64,000 bases of DNA from Spisula solida (lineage: Eukaryota > Mollusca > Bivalvia > Venerida > Mactridae), in contig OX365962.1 of NCBI GenBank assembly GCA_947247005.1, forward strand, positions 7,723,201 through 7,787,200, read 5' to 3'. The notes beneath the pieces were generated by a model. The model was not told where the DNA came from. It worked only from the letters and a program-made list of their open reading frames with translations, and made no database searches. How positions within the stretch are numbered: the stretch's first letter is position 1; every line of letters starts with the position of its first letter. This document shows, piece after piece, positions 12,582 through 25,068 of this stretch. Made by a program: the position numbers and the translations under genes.

Positions 12582-13568
12582 CGAGGGTCGTTCATTTAAT
12601 ACCCGGAAGATCGCAATAGCGCTTGATTGAAACATGCAATTGTAATAAATTTTCGCCTAATAAGACGTACTCACCAACTTGATAATTCGACAAAACTTGG
12701 TATAATTTTATCCACCGAACACAAACTGTGGTTACTATAGTAACCCAACTAAGGGCTACCCGGCCCAACCCAAGTTTTCAGTGAAATGTAATGTGTTGAT
12801 ATGACCAGGTGCGTGGTATAGTTGCCTTTTTTCAACGGAAAACATCATATAACGTTATGGCTACATCTACGTTATGTTATATATAACGTTTGATGTCATT
12901 CCAGTACTGTTACTGTGCGTGTTTACGTTAATATCGCATTGAAATAGAATTTATTAGGGGAAAAAACATCAATGATACAATTTCGTAAATGTATCAGTCA
13001 TACACCTATAAAACTAAAGAATCTATTTTAGAAAAGCCTTTCGGAAATATTCGTATGGGTGGATTTCTGCTTATAAACGGTTCTTTGATGACAAGGATCA
13101 CCTCGCGATGATCCGAGGGCGGGCCAATCTAACGTCAGAAACAGGAAAGTATCATCGGATAACCACATGTAGACGGGTAAACACTACTTGAAGAATACTA
13201 GTATCGTAATTACGGAACCATGCGAAATTATCGTTGATACAGCATTTAACATCACTACCGAACATCTTAAAATGGTAAATGTGTGTGCTCGCGTGACTTT
13301 ATGGCTCCAAAACGATGATCAAACAGAGAAAAAGTGTCAGGTTTCAGGAGCGAAAATGGCGTAACGTTACAATATTTTGACGTCGACCGACTCATGTTAC
13401 ATGAACTTATTAAAACACTAATATTATGTAAACCTTTATCGCAACAAGTTGAAATTTCGTATATGAATTAAGGAATAGTGTTAATGTATTCCTGTCCGTT
13501 TTCATCCATATCGGTACCCTAGTTTTCCAGCCAAATCGATCGTCCGGGTATTAAATGAACGACCCTCG
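12582..13568. mobile_element. Mariner-type non-autonomous element, 987 bp
   Basis: Terminal inverted repeats CGAGGGTCGTTCATTTAATA CCCGG at both ends, flanked by TA duplications. CGAGGGT(C/T)(A/G)TTCA-type ends are known from mariner elements. No transposase frame inside. Confidence 0.8.
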
Positions 13569-14034
13569 TATGTGAATTAGAAATAATTTTAGTTTGAACG
13601 TAAGTTAAGAAAACAGTACCCAGTTCAATGTATTTACAAAACTGACTTGCCCAGTTCATCAAGCCAATATAAATGTTTTTTTTCATAATTTGAATTCATT
13701 GTTTTAATTCACACAGTTCAATATTATTTCAGCCAGTCAACATATCCTGACATCGAACAAACCAGAAGTTATGTGGAACAAAATATACAGAGCGCTAATC
13801 AATGGAGATATATAAGTTCCATTGTATGATTGTATTGACTATGGTATGTCTTGGCTTGCGATCGAACCGAGACCACGTCAACTATTGCATAGTGGAACCG
13901 CACCGTTTTTGGGAGAAACTTATAGCGATCAATGTTGCTGGACACCTGTGGGTTACATGGTACATTACCTGTGAGTTAGTTTATATTTCAATTAGACCCA
14001 ACACCGGTGCTTGAAACCTTTAATAGGTAGGATT

Positions 14035-14100
14035 ATAATGGTGCTATACATCGGGCACATTAACGAACCAAGGAGTTCGGAAAGAGCTAGGGTATCCCAA
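14035..14100 (+). mobile_element. SINE tail fragment
   Basis: Reverse complement matches the 56.03-56.10 kb element (CCTAGCTC.TTC..A, CTCCTTGGTTC, GTGTATAGCACC-like). Confidence 0.5.
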
Positions 14101-14629
14101 CAGGATTCCTTGTATCACACCATGGCCCTTTCTCTTCTACTTGATTTCCTTTCAGCACAACACATGACCTCATTGGAAATAAGTGCTTGCACTTTTATGG
14201 GTCATTTCTTGACCGAAAGGTTTAAATAATTTAACATACAAACACATACACACTTTCTGTCGTAATACATACATTTGTAGATACACGTCCAAGAAATTAT
14301 CAATAAGAGCAGTGAGAGCACGCAGACCGGAGAGGTACGGGAAGTACACACCAATAGCATATACTATGCATGGAACCAGATAAAGGTTTACTTCAGAAAG
14401 TTGTCAGAGACAAATGCGGCTCAATAGGAAGACCATAATTATGACAGAGATAATTTTGTTGAGTTAAATGTCTGGCATGGATAGTACTCAGTCTCGGCTA
14501 GATTTTACAAATCAGTCTAAGAATAAAATGCTGATGTCTGATTTTCAACTTTGCCCCTATGCCTATATTTTGTATGTCTATAACAGGACAAATTTTCAAA
14601 CCAAATGCATATGTTGTAGGATCGGAAAT

Positions 14630-14925
14630 AATTCAAATATTAATGATATTTTAGTTAACACCTTAAAACCATACATGTATATGTGCCCAATTTTAACGAA
14701 CGTATAAATTCATATTAATTTTTTTATGGTATATGTTGATTTCTTTTGAAGATGTCTTGTTGTTTGATTTTGTTTTGTCAACAAAAAGTTAAAATTCCAT
14801 GTCATTGTACTTTCTGATTGTCAGATTTTTTCTGTGTGAAAGTATTTATTCATTTTTAAATATCGGTAACCTGTACATATAGAACAAATATTTTGAATCA
14901 TTCTATTTTGCTCCATTGCCATTTA
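14630..14925 (+). repeat. Partial tandem copy of the left inverted-repeat arm
   Basis: Shares with 15070-15345 the stretch from AGTTAACACCT through TATCGGTAACCTGTACATA to TTGAATCATTCTA, at roughly 90% identity by eye. Confidence 0.8.
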
Positions 14926-14929
14926 TTAT

Positions 14930-15933
14930 GGTTTGCAAGATTTTAATGGGATAAAAGGGCAGCAAAACGTAACACCTTATCCACTAAGCTACATACTCAT
15001 GTATGCATTATCTATGAATTGTAGCAATGAATAAGAGAAATTGCCATGTTTATGTCCACAATGTTCAAATATTAATAATGTTTCAGTTAACACCTAAAAA
15101 CCATATATCTGCTCAATTTTAACGAACATATAAATTCTTATTCATTTGTTTTTATGGTATATGTTGATTTCTTTTGAAGATGTCTTGTTGTTTGAATTTT
15201 TTTTGTCAACAAAAAGTTAAAATTCCATGTCATAGTACTTTCTGATTGTCAGATTTTTTCTGTGTGAAAGTATTTATTCATTTTTAAATATCGGTAACCT
15301 GTACATATAGAACAAATATTTTGAATCATTCTAGTTTACTCCATTGCTTAACCAATCGAATAATATTACTACTGAATCAGTGATCATTTGGTTTATTCGT
15401 CAATTATTTAATTGATGAATCTGTCTATTTGTTAAATCAATAATCAATTAATAGACCAATAAGTTAATTAAAGAATCACGTTATCAATGAATCAGGGAGA
15501 ACAAACAATTATGCAGCAATGTAAATTTGACTTGATAATCTTTGTTGTATAGATATTTTATGTACTGTGAAATAATGATATAATACTGACAATGTATCCA
15601 TATCATTAAGCAACATTTGTTCGTGTACTAAAATACATTTTTTAATTTTTTTTTGTTAATTTTCGCACCATTGGGTCAATACATGCAGGTATAAGGTTCT
15701 GAATTCTCGTTCCTCAATTTTCATTGAACTTGTACTTTGTGAGTGAAATATAAGTTTCTTCATTTTGCTTATTCATATTTTTTCTTATCATTTGTATAAA
15801 ATTCATGCAATGTATATAAAGCTGATACCATGTCTATTTGAATGTTATTTCTCTGTGTTTTGAATGACTCAAGAAAGAAAAACTGACCACATTATATTAT
15901 TTGAACTATTGCTGCTAAAACAAGGATGATAAG
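14930..15933 (+). repeat. Left arm of a ~1-kb inverted repeat pair
   Basis: Runs antiparallel to 22026-23212. For example, the segment TCATGCAATGTATATAAAGC and the GCTGCTAAAACAAGGATGATAAG end both recur in reverse complement there. A second, partial direct copy of its 15070-15345 part lies just upstream at 14630-14920. The arm contains a tRNA A-box-like string on the minus strand (GTAGCTTAGTGGATAAGG). No protein is encoded. Confidence 0.85.
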
Positions 15934-15984
15934 TTTATATCTACGGGGGTTGGTCCAATTTTCAAGTGCTATTTTTAAGTGTTG

Positions 15985-16401
15985 TGTTGTTGAATTTCAG
16001 ACCAACGGTGTTCGTATAAATTCTGACTCAATATTTACCAGTTCTGTCAAAGGTAAATCATTTGATATAAAACATGATACGAATTGTCAATCGAAAAATA
16101 TAATTTAATTCATAACGTGTAAGAAATGTCAAATGAAATATGTTGTACGGACTATGCAACCAGTGTCACGTCGTATGAATATACCCATAAGTTTGATACA
16201 TCGAACTTTACTAATGATACATTTTCTACTCTTGTTGCGAGGCATTTTAAAGAAGGAACTAATAATATGTCTATTTTTTCTTTCATGCTAATTGATGTTG
16301 TAGATAACAATATCAAGCGATTATGCAAGGATACATTCTGGATACTTAAGCTGCAAACGCGTCATCCCAACGGTCTAAATTCAAAAATATTGTTCACTGT
16401 A
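15985..16401 (+). pseudogene. Penelope-like element GIY-YIG endonuclease remnant
   Basis: The frame reads GKSFDIKHDTNCQSKNII, a TAA stop, then FITCKKCQMKYV. After a frameshift near 16180 it continues THKFDTSNFTNDTFSTLVAR, HFKEG.. and KRLCKDTFWILKLQTRHPNG with LNSKI. This order (Cys-containing lead, 'I.Y.ITC..C...YVG(Q/E)T', HF, RL...FWI..L.T..P.GLN) is that of the C-terminal GIY-YIG nuclease of Penelope-like retroelements. Such elements also encode a reverse transcriptase; none is seen here, and the copy stops abruptly at about 15934. One stop and one frameshift make it dead. Confidence 0.75.
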
Positions 16402-16640
16402 TGAATACATGTAAATACTAAATATTTTAGTACTAATACGTTTATTCCTATTGTTGGTTTTTATATATCGTATTGATATAGGAAATATTTGTATTTTATA
16501 TCCGTACAGTACTAAATTTTGAAAGTTCATTACGATACAAGTGTTTGTACAATCTAACATGCTTTATAAAATATTTTCCGCCAATTAACGTAACGCCTAT
16601 TGTGCATGACGTCACGTCCGTTGATTTCATTTATACGATT

Positions 16641-16682
16641 GTATTTCCTGATGAAGGCAAGATGCCGAAACGTTGATAATAC
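16641..16682 (+). ncRNA. Hammerhead-ribozyme-like motif of the Penelope element
   Basis: A CTGATGA core (16648-16654), GGC/GCC stem II and GAA, followed by ACGT then T. Flanks GTATT and AATAC pair, with C-G and T-A next to the core and one bulged T, to form stem I of about 7 bp. ACGT is self-complementary, as in dimer-type hammerheads with a minimal stem III. Penelope-like elements are known to carry hammerheads. One extra A lies between the core and stem II. Activity is untested. Confidence 0.55.
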
Positions 16683-17279
16683 AAATTAAATAATTTCAAC
16701 GCGTGTTGGTGTTAACATTTATCTTATCTAGACAAAATCACAGACATACATATATGTTGCAAGGCTTCAATACGACGATAGTACCACAGTCCCACGTTTC
16801 GCAGAAGTATAGTTGAACACATTGGGGTGGTAAACTGCAAGCAAAATGCAAAAGTAGTGGAAATGCCAGGAAAATGTTTGAGACGTTGCAATCATCCTTC
16901 GACACTTATATTTCGTATGGTGACCATGGGGCTGTTTAGTAACATACAGCTAATTGGAACTATGTCGTTCAGCTGTTGCTCTCGGCGTGTTGAGGCTGGG
17001 TCATTCAATTTTATGGTGATGTGCTTTACACATTTCGAAAGATTCTGGGTCATAGCCACTTTCATGATGTGTTTCTCAAGATCATAAAACGTTCTCTAAG
17101 TAGAGGAAATGACCCTTTAATTTTGCAACGGACTGCATGCTAAGCAGTGGGTCCATTTACAGCTCACCACTATGCTTCTTATTTCATTGTGCGATGACCG
17201 GAAAATATACAGACTCTATGATATGACTAACCTCAAGCCTGTCTGTTGCATTGTCTTGCCGTACCCTTAAATCTTTTGC

Positions 17280-17830
17280 TCTCTTGTTGCTCTGACTTCT
17301 GATAGGTCATTGAGTACTTTCTGTGCTACTCGATGGTTGTAATTTATATAATGTTTCATGTTTTACATTCCTTTATTACCGGTCACTGTGGCCTTTTTTA
17401 GGGGACATAAACAGGGTCATTCAGCTAGTTATAATTTATTATACTTTTCGACAGCTTGGACTTGGGCGGATCTGCGCTTGTTTAGTTGGGCATTGTGTCT
17501 TAATGTGTTTTATGTTTCCTGTGCTCGGTTGGTTCAGTTGGGCATTGTGTGTTTTTGATGTTTTCTGTGCTCGGCTGGTTAAGGTGAGTGCTGCCTTCCC
17601 TGTCTGACTTAATATAATCTTTTTTTAGGCATTAAACTTGTCGAAACTAGGTCATCCAACTGGGACTTTGAGCCTTTTTATATTGATGAAACTAGGTCAT
17701 TCAGCTTAAACCATGGCATTCAGCTTTCTAATACTGTTTGTACTTTTAAGGACTTCTGGAGACTGAAGCTGGGTGTTTCGGGTGTTTTATTGTGGAAACT
17801 TGGTCATATGAAAGCATTTAAACATTTGGC
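17280..17830 (+). repeat. Interspersed repeat family C copy, internally repeated
   Basis: Contains two runs of GTTGGGCATTGTGT..TTTCTGTGCTCGG.TGGTT, then GAGTGCTGCCTTCCCTGTCT, followed by a TTCAGC-rich tail. Runs of cysteine and phenylalanine in translations reflect base composition. Confidence 0.65.
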
Positions 17831-20800
17831 ACAACATATAAAGTATACATGCTCCTAAATATTCAGAAACTGTAAATATAGCGAATTTTGTGTTTGTTTT
17901 TGTATTGCAATTTATCGTGCTAGAGTTATACCACCATTAAATGTTTAGAATACTAAATAAACGTCTGAATATTTCAATTGTGTCACCAACACGGTTTAAA
18001 TGCCTATTGATCTTGTTTGTTTACGTACGTTTTATAGTCTTGTTCTTCGCAAGCGATGTATACATCTAAGATGCATATTTATTTTCTACATGTGCAAAAA
18101 GGTGTTTCATAAATTGGATTATCTTGTAAACTATGTATCGCTTATGCACAATACGACCTAGCTATATTTGCATGCGTTCAAATCCACCTGTCGATACCCA
18201 TTTTTCCTCACTGTTTTGTTGCCATCCCAATGTAATGCTATTTTATCTACACGACTGGTTGTATAGACTTGTCCACAGATTGTATTTCTCTATTGTCTCC
18301 CTTTGTTTCGTTGTTAAATTATCGTATGAACAGTTATACTCGCCGTTGTCATGTTTGCTATATATGTCTTGTAGTAATGTGTATATATCTGAAAGGCTTT
18401 CGGCCTATAGATACTTCGAAATAAAACTTACTTCAACTTGTGGGATGGAGTTTAGTGCTTACCTATCCCCAGTGACGTTTTTCTGTACTAAGGAGGAAAT
18501 CATACAGTCGACTTTTATGTATATCATCTGACCACATCTGAGTCTTAGTTTAATGTGGTTTACTAATACATGTATTGTCCCCTTTATTGTTAAATAATAA
18601 GGAAATGTACAAAATATGTCACTGCTCTTTTTTGTTAACAAGTATTTATTTGTATAAGCCATTTTGCAATATTGTAGTCCCGAGCATTAGGCTGTTTCTT
18701 TCCAAAAGGTTGGTATGTTTGAACTTTCAGTTTGTGTGTTGTGCTTGTGGTGTGTGGTTGTCCTTGCGAATTGTTCTTTACTGCTGTCCCTTATTCTGGT
18801 TTGTGATTGACTGACTGAGGCGGCAAACAGTCGGGGTACGTTTTCTTGATTTAGCTGTTTATTTTCTTTAACAATTTTACGATTGCCCTTATAATCTGGA
18901 CTTTTCCTTGTCGTGTGTTCATTTAAAATTGTGATTTTCACGAGCTTTTGTTTCTGCGGAGTCCAATTTGACACATTTCAACAGTTAAAAAAGCTAAAAA
19001 ACTTGAGGTCCAGTTATTTCATTTCCCTGACCATTTTGAAAGCTAAGTCTTCTGAAAACTGTTTAAATGCCATCTTCAACACGACAAGAAGGATTTGGAC
19101 CAAACTGCATAGTGGTCCTTGGTATCCTCCATGAACCAATGTCCATAGAAACGGGCGGTTCCCAGCATATGTACGGGTCATAGAGACCAACGTCATTTAA
19201 TTCATCCAAGATTTTGACGATATCGGGTGAGCGATTAAACATCACCTAGGCCTCTTTTTCCTATTTCCTCCTTCAACTAGTTTTCAAAATGATTCTGCAC
19301 ACCTACGTACAACGAGAGGGCCAAGATAGCCCTATTGACCGGAGTGAATTATAAACAACAACAACGACCAACACTTGTTACATAAAAATTTACTGTTAAT
19401 TCCACATATGTACAAAACGAACATTGCGGAAATAAACTTGTATATAATTGTATATATAATTGATCAATATCGTCTACAAAATCTACTTGACCAAGACAAA
19501 AACCACAGTATGACAATAAGGGGACCTATAAACGTGGAAATTCCACGAAACAACAGGTTTTTGCAAACAGGGGCCATATCTCTGCTGGGACTTGTTTTCA
19601 ACAACAAACAAAACCCAACGTACACAACTTCACCTACATATAAACCGATCTTGCAAAGGTTTCAAGAATATAGGTAGAATAAGTTCTGATACAAGAAGCA
19701 GAAAACGTGCTGTCATTCATCAGACCGACAGTCTGCTGCAGACAAATTCACCAACTCAATAAAGAGGTATTGTCAATAGGAATACCAAGTAAACAAGACT
19801 GCATACCAACAAAGAGCATCATAATTCATTAAATTTTCAGATTCAATGAACGGCACACTGTTAAGTGTTGAATATAGAAAATGCCCTTTACAAAAAAGAT
19901 GTTATTTTTATAATAGTGCGTTAGCATGCACAATACTACATGTTTACATGCTCGATAATTTATATTTAATTGCAGAATCTATTTATTGCATATGTAACTT
20001 GCAGATAAATTTTACAAACAATCATGAAAAGTCAAGAACTTTAATAGTATGAATTGTTATGGAAAGAGCAAATCCCGAAATCATCCATTCAACCACAGTA
20101 TGTCTCAACAAATAACGAAGGACAAAACTGGTAAAATATCGACTATTCTTGTACGAGTTTCCTCCCTCTACAAGACCCTGAATAACAAGTTGCAAACATT
20201 GCACAACAGGGCAACAGCACATAACTCATATATCAAATAGATATTTTTTAGCGAAAATATCCATATTTAACTAAATATTAACCAAATTTAGTGGCTACCT
20301 ATCCTGCCATGTACAACTAAAATTGGTTGCAATATCATGTTTTACTCACATTGAATAAATTTTGTCCGCATTTAACTCAAAATATGAAGTTTCAATTTCA
20401 CAAAATTCTGAGAACCAAAACCCAACATGGAAGAACTGATTTTCTGATTAACAAATTTTAAACAGGTAAAAGTAAAATCAACACACCCAGAAGAAAAAAC
20501 GGTTTTGACAAAAAACTTACAATCTTATTTTGGCATTGTAAACAATAACATAGTCAATATATATTAATATTTTGAATAATTACTAACAAAATCTACTGTT
20601 CTTTTGATAATGTTCAGCGCAATTATAATCAATTCATGATGGACAGTTTATCTTACCAGTTTTACTGGAAATTCGTTATTAACCAATACAAACTTATCGT
20701 CTGCAAGTCACTGTCAACCGATATATTTTTTGTCTCCCGATTTAACATTTTGGCATTACAAAATTATGCTGAGTAAATCGGTCATATATTATGAGGAAAT

Positions 20801-20867
20801 CCAACAAGAAAAATACTAAGTCCAGTACACTCAATTGCTATAATGACCGCATCAAAATGTATACAAA
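17830..20867. other. No gene recognised
   Basis: Several short frames (18133-18531, 132 codons; 19063-19245 minus, 60 codons reading LDELNDVGLYDPYICWEPPV). The latter has protein-like composition but no recognised family; perhaps a decayed element. No splice structure seen. Confidence 0.4.
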
Positions 20868-21150
20868 CAAGACTGCGTTCAATAAACGCTTATGCCCCCT
20901 GTGGAAGCCTTGTCCATAAATAAGTCTAAGTCCAAAATTAGGTCAAGGTGAAGGTCAAAATGGGGTCAGGTGATACAGGTGTGTGGAGAGTGTTCATATA
21001 CAACATCCATGCAAGTTTGGAAGCTTTGTAGCAAGCCATAATGACGCTAGAAGAAACGGTCAATTTGGGTTAACCAGGACGGACGGACGAACGGACGGAC
21101 GGACAGGTGAATCACTATATGCCTCCCGATCTATCGATACGGGGGCATAA
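20868..21150 (+). repeat. Bivalve (GGAC)n repeat family D copy
   Basis: Starts AACAAGACTGCGTTC, contains CTTATGCCCCCTGTGG and (GGAC)n, and ends TATCGATACGGGGGCATAA. A diverged copy is at 46.2-46.5 kb. Confidence 0.65.
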
Positions 21151-22025
21151 AAACTAAGATAATCATCAAGTCTGTAAACTGAATGGTTATATAGATGGCC
21201 TTAATACATAACTGTAGACACAAACTGATAGAAAGGACAAATTAAGCTGCGTCCATTAGACACAACATCAACAATCGGCAACACTATAATCATGCATGCT
21301 TTTTAATTTTAACATACAATAGAAATTATTTCATAAATGTACATACATAATATTTATAATGCAAAAAACATTTTCTTTTCACAACAACTTTTTGTAGGCA
21401 CTTAGAATAATATTAAGAGAAATTACACAAGAAAGGAAAAACATGATGCGACAAAAACAGTTCTTATTTACACGAAACAAGTCAATCTTAGGATAACAAT
21501 TAATGATTTTAATTTACAAGCACAAAATGTTCCCCCCTTCTCTCTCATTCCTTCATACAGACTTTTAAAATGTTTCACAACGGACAAATCCAAGTACATT
21601 TTGTATATATTATTAATAGAATGATTCCAGATCACCCGAAAGTTTGATACTTGCGAATATTTCCGGACCATATCAAAGCTTTGGGAGATTGGAAATCAAA
21701 CAAACGTATTATAGATCACTGATAAGACAGAAATTCCTAGCTTGAGTAAATTTTTGCACTAATTAGTACCATCATTCCTGGCATAAATCGAGACTAAAAT
21801 TCAGTATTTGGACCAATGCATTACATATCCCGATGGTGGTCTTAAATTTGAAGACTTCATATAAAACCAGTTTTCAGCAATATGGTTTTAAGGTGACAGT
21901 TTCCATACTATAATGGTGAATTTCCATACTAAAAGCTCTGGAAATATTTTAAACGCGAGAAATAATTAATATCACTGTTCATGAACACAACCCTAAAACA
22001 TAGCACTTACAAATTGGACACATAC

Positions 22026-23212
22026 TTATCATCCGTGTTTTAGCAGCAATAGTTCAAATAATATAAGGTGGCCAGCTTTTCTTCCTTGAGCCACACTGTC
22101 CGATACATTGACACCTTAAGTAAAGAAATCTGACACTTATCGTAATTGATTCGTATATTTGGTACATAACTTTGATACAGGCAAATGCACTAAGTACTTA
22201 ATTCAATAAATGTAACGGCCGACGTATTTTATTTCATCGTATAAATGAAAAACATTCAAAACACAGAGAAATAACATTCAAATAGACATGGTATCAGCTT
22301 TATATACATTGCATGAAATTTATACAAATGATTAGAAAAATGATGAATAAGCAAAATGAAGAAACATATATTTCACTCACAAAGTGAAAGTTCAATGAAA
22401 ATTGAGGAACGAGAATTCAGAACCTTATTCATGCATGTATTTACACAATGGTGCGAAAATTAACAAAAAACATTAATTTAAAGAAAATGTATTTTAGTAA
22501 ATGTACAAATGTTGCTTAATGATATGGATACATTGTCAGTATTTTATCATTATTTCACAGTACATAACATATCTATACAAGATGATCAAGTCAAAATTGC
22601 ATTGCTGCATAATTGTTTGTTCTGCGTTTACTCCCTGATTCATTGATAACGTGATTCTTTAATAAACTGATTGATCTATTAATTGATTGGTGATTTAACT
22701 AATAGGCAGATTCATCAATTAAGTAATTGACCAATAAACCAACTGATCACTGATTCAATAGTAATATGATTTGATTTGTTAAGCAATGGAGTAAAATAGA
22801 ATGATTCAAAATATTTGTTCTATATGTACAGGTTACCGATATTTAAAAATGAATAAATACTTTCACAAAGAAAAAATCTGACAATCAGAAAGTACTATGA
22901 CATGGAATTTTAACTTTTTGTTGACAAAAATATTCAACCAACAAGACATCTTCAAAAGAAATCAACATATACCATAAAAACAAATGAATAAGAATTTATA
23001 TGTTCGTTAAAATTGGGCACATATATGGTTTTTAGGTGTTAACTGAAACATTATTAATATTTGAACATTGTGGACATAAACATGGCAATTTCTCTTATTC
23101 ATTGCTACAATTCATAGATAATGCATACATGAGTATGTAGCTTAGTGGATAAGGTGTTACGTTTTGCTGCCCTTTTATCCCATTAAAATCATGCAAACCA
23201 TAATAAAGCGAT
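22026..23212 (-). repeat. Right arm of the ~1-kb inverted repeat pair
   Basis: Reverse complement of the left arm, with about 165 extra bases at 22090-22255. The arms are 6.1 kb apart. Either two oppositely oriented copies of one interspersed repeat, or the long termini of one large element; the former is simpler because the spacer contains unrelated repeats. Confidence 0.85.
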
Positions 23213-24908
23213 GTTTTGATATCACATTGTTTGTATACTAGTGACATGCCTAGATAAATGTACTGTACATTTGTATAGTCAATTTAATAATAAATTGAAA
23301 TGCATCAGCAAGAAAATACAATACAGGAGCACAAATGAGTTGCTATAAGTACTGATCATACTATGCTGTAAAGGGATAACAGTAATAAAGGATCTTGTAC
23401 AGTCGGTAAACAATTTCATTTCAAAGCAACGAATGAGAATGGCACATTTTTATTCAGGAAGATCAGAGTTGATCAGAAGCACTTTATTATATAACCCTAA
23501 TACTTGTATGACCACAGTGTCCCATGAAATCACAACACGCTGCTAACATAAACATTGTATATAATGACAATTGATTGATCAACAATAATAAATTGAGTTA
23601 TATGCGAAGGTTTATTGAAACAGTAATGGTTTAACAGTGATGATACTCGCATACATTAAGATGTTAAAATATTGCTCAGCATCAGACAAAAGATTATAGC
23701 GATGAACATACATGAACATTGCATCATTGTCCTCTGGTTGAAAAATTTCTAAAACGAGAGAATCTATTAACTAAATCGTTCATACTCATATTGCATCGAG
23801 GAATCTACATGTAAAATGCATCATTGTGGAGCACTTTAGTCTGCATGTCAAACATATTCAATAGAAGTCAATTTTTCACTTCATACTTTGGCAATATGAA
23901 AGCATACCTATACAAGTACCAAGTTCTGGTTTTTATTGATCAAATATTGGCACATTGTTTTCTAGATCTTAAATGATATTTTCTGATACTGAACCAAAAT
24001 ACCACAATTATGTAATTCGAACATTTTAAATGAATTTGCAAAATATATGACCACTATTGCAAATTTGAAATCCTATGGCAACACCACGTCTGACTACAAG
24101 GTTGTGATTCAATGTCAGATTTCAAGGTCACAAATAAATATGTGTACCATAATTTATCTAAACCATATGTAATATGCATTACACATACATCCCGAAACAT
24201 ATATATTATACAAGAATAAAAATCAAATTTTCACAAAAACAATTCTAGGAGTTTGAGCTCTCACAATATACACTTTTGTTCGATTTTAATAACCACACAA
24301 CTCCACCAAATTAATTACAACTCCAATGTTCTGCAAGAATCTGTTCAACACCTCAAATATGAATAATGAAGGTCGAGGTTAAGTAAGTCATATCTTGCAA
24401 TCTTTCCTTAACCTTACAAATGCGATTCCTTATAAATAGAGATTAGTCATTCTCACAAAATGTCACTAAGGTCAAGGGGTCCGTAACAATGAAATCATTC
24501 AATTTCCATCCGCTGAAATCGAATTAATTTGCTGCTTGCAAGATCCCCTTCAAGGTCACATCAAAAACACCTCAAGGCCAGAAACTGCAAGGTCACGTTC
24601 ATGTCGTTTCAAGATCACCTCATGGCCAGAAACTGGCCGTCATACTCCAGTCCCTTATTCATTCTCTGGTTTCAATGACAGCAATTCTTGGCGCAGTACT
24701 TTTGTTTGTTTAACATCAACATTAAACGACCGTATCACTAAGTGAGTCCTTATCTTAACTTCTGCATCCCTCCACAGCCCTTTGTTACAGTTTCGATTGC
24801 TTCTCAACAACAGTTCAGTAACAAACATCGCAAATTAAACATAATTGTGCATCCAACCAGGAGCGGTCAGATAATACAAATCTCGACCAACATTCTGTAA
24901 TACACTAC
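23213..24908. other. Region downstream of the E-protein stop, possible 3' UTR
   Basis: No coding sequence seen. Minus-strand AATAAA (plus TTTATT) candidates occur at several points, e.g. near 23.93 and 23.59 kb. E-protein 3' UTRs can be long, but no single poly(A) site can be chosen. Confidence 0.35.
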
Positions 24909-25029
24909 TTATTGTTCAAACTTAGTTTGCACCAAACATTTGAAGATTTCGAGCACATTTTCGGCCTTTTCCGTATTTAATGCTACTTTTCTGTTATTTA
25001 TTGTCACTTTCTGGTAATCATGCCATGTG

Positions 25030-25068
25030 CTACCACCATCCACCGGGTTTGCCTGCATCAGGAGGACA
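25030..25068 (-). CDS. TCF4/12: E-protein last coding exon and stop
   Basis: The acceptor CATTCAACAG follows a strong pyrimidine tract. The exon reads [12 protein letters not shown] then TAG (25032-25030), phase 0. A second AG 16 bases downstream (GATGCAG, exon start 25052) also enters in phase 0 in another frame. It would give [16 protein letters not shown].. ending in FEQ at a stop at 24909-24911. The first acceptor is preferred on position and tract. The 3' UTR follows; the nearest minus-strand AATAAA is at 25002-24997, but the true poly(A) site may be much further left. Confidence 0.7.
   Translation of the reverse strand, partial: CPPDAGKPGGWW

Larger units (their letters stand above)
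15934..16720 (+). mobile_element. Penelope-like element, 5'-truncated 3' end
   Basis: Contains the endonuclease remnant, a 3' untranslated stretch and the hammerhead-like motif. The left edge coincides with the end of the 14.93-15.93 kb repeat arm. The right edge is approximate. No target-site duplication was identified. Confidence 0.6.

Noticed and set aside
18133..18531. 132-codon plus-strand frame rich in Cys, Leu, Ser and Tyr
   Set aside because: No domain recognised, no start context or splice signals; likely chance in low-GC repeat-rich DNA.
19063..19245. Minus-strand frame with LDELNDVGLYDPYICWEPPV
   Set aside because: Composition is protein-like, but it is short, I know no family, and there is no splice donor at its end; kept only as a note in the region entry.
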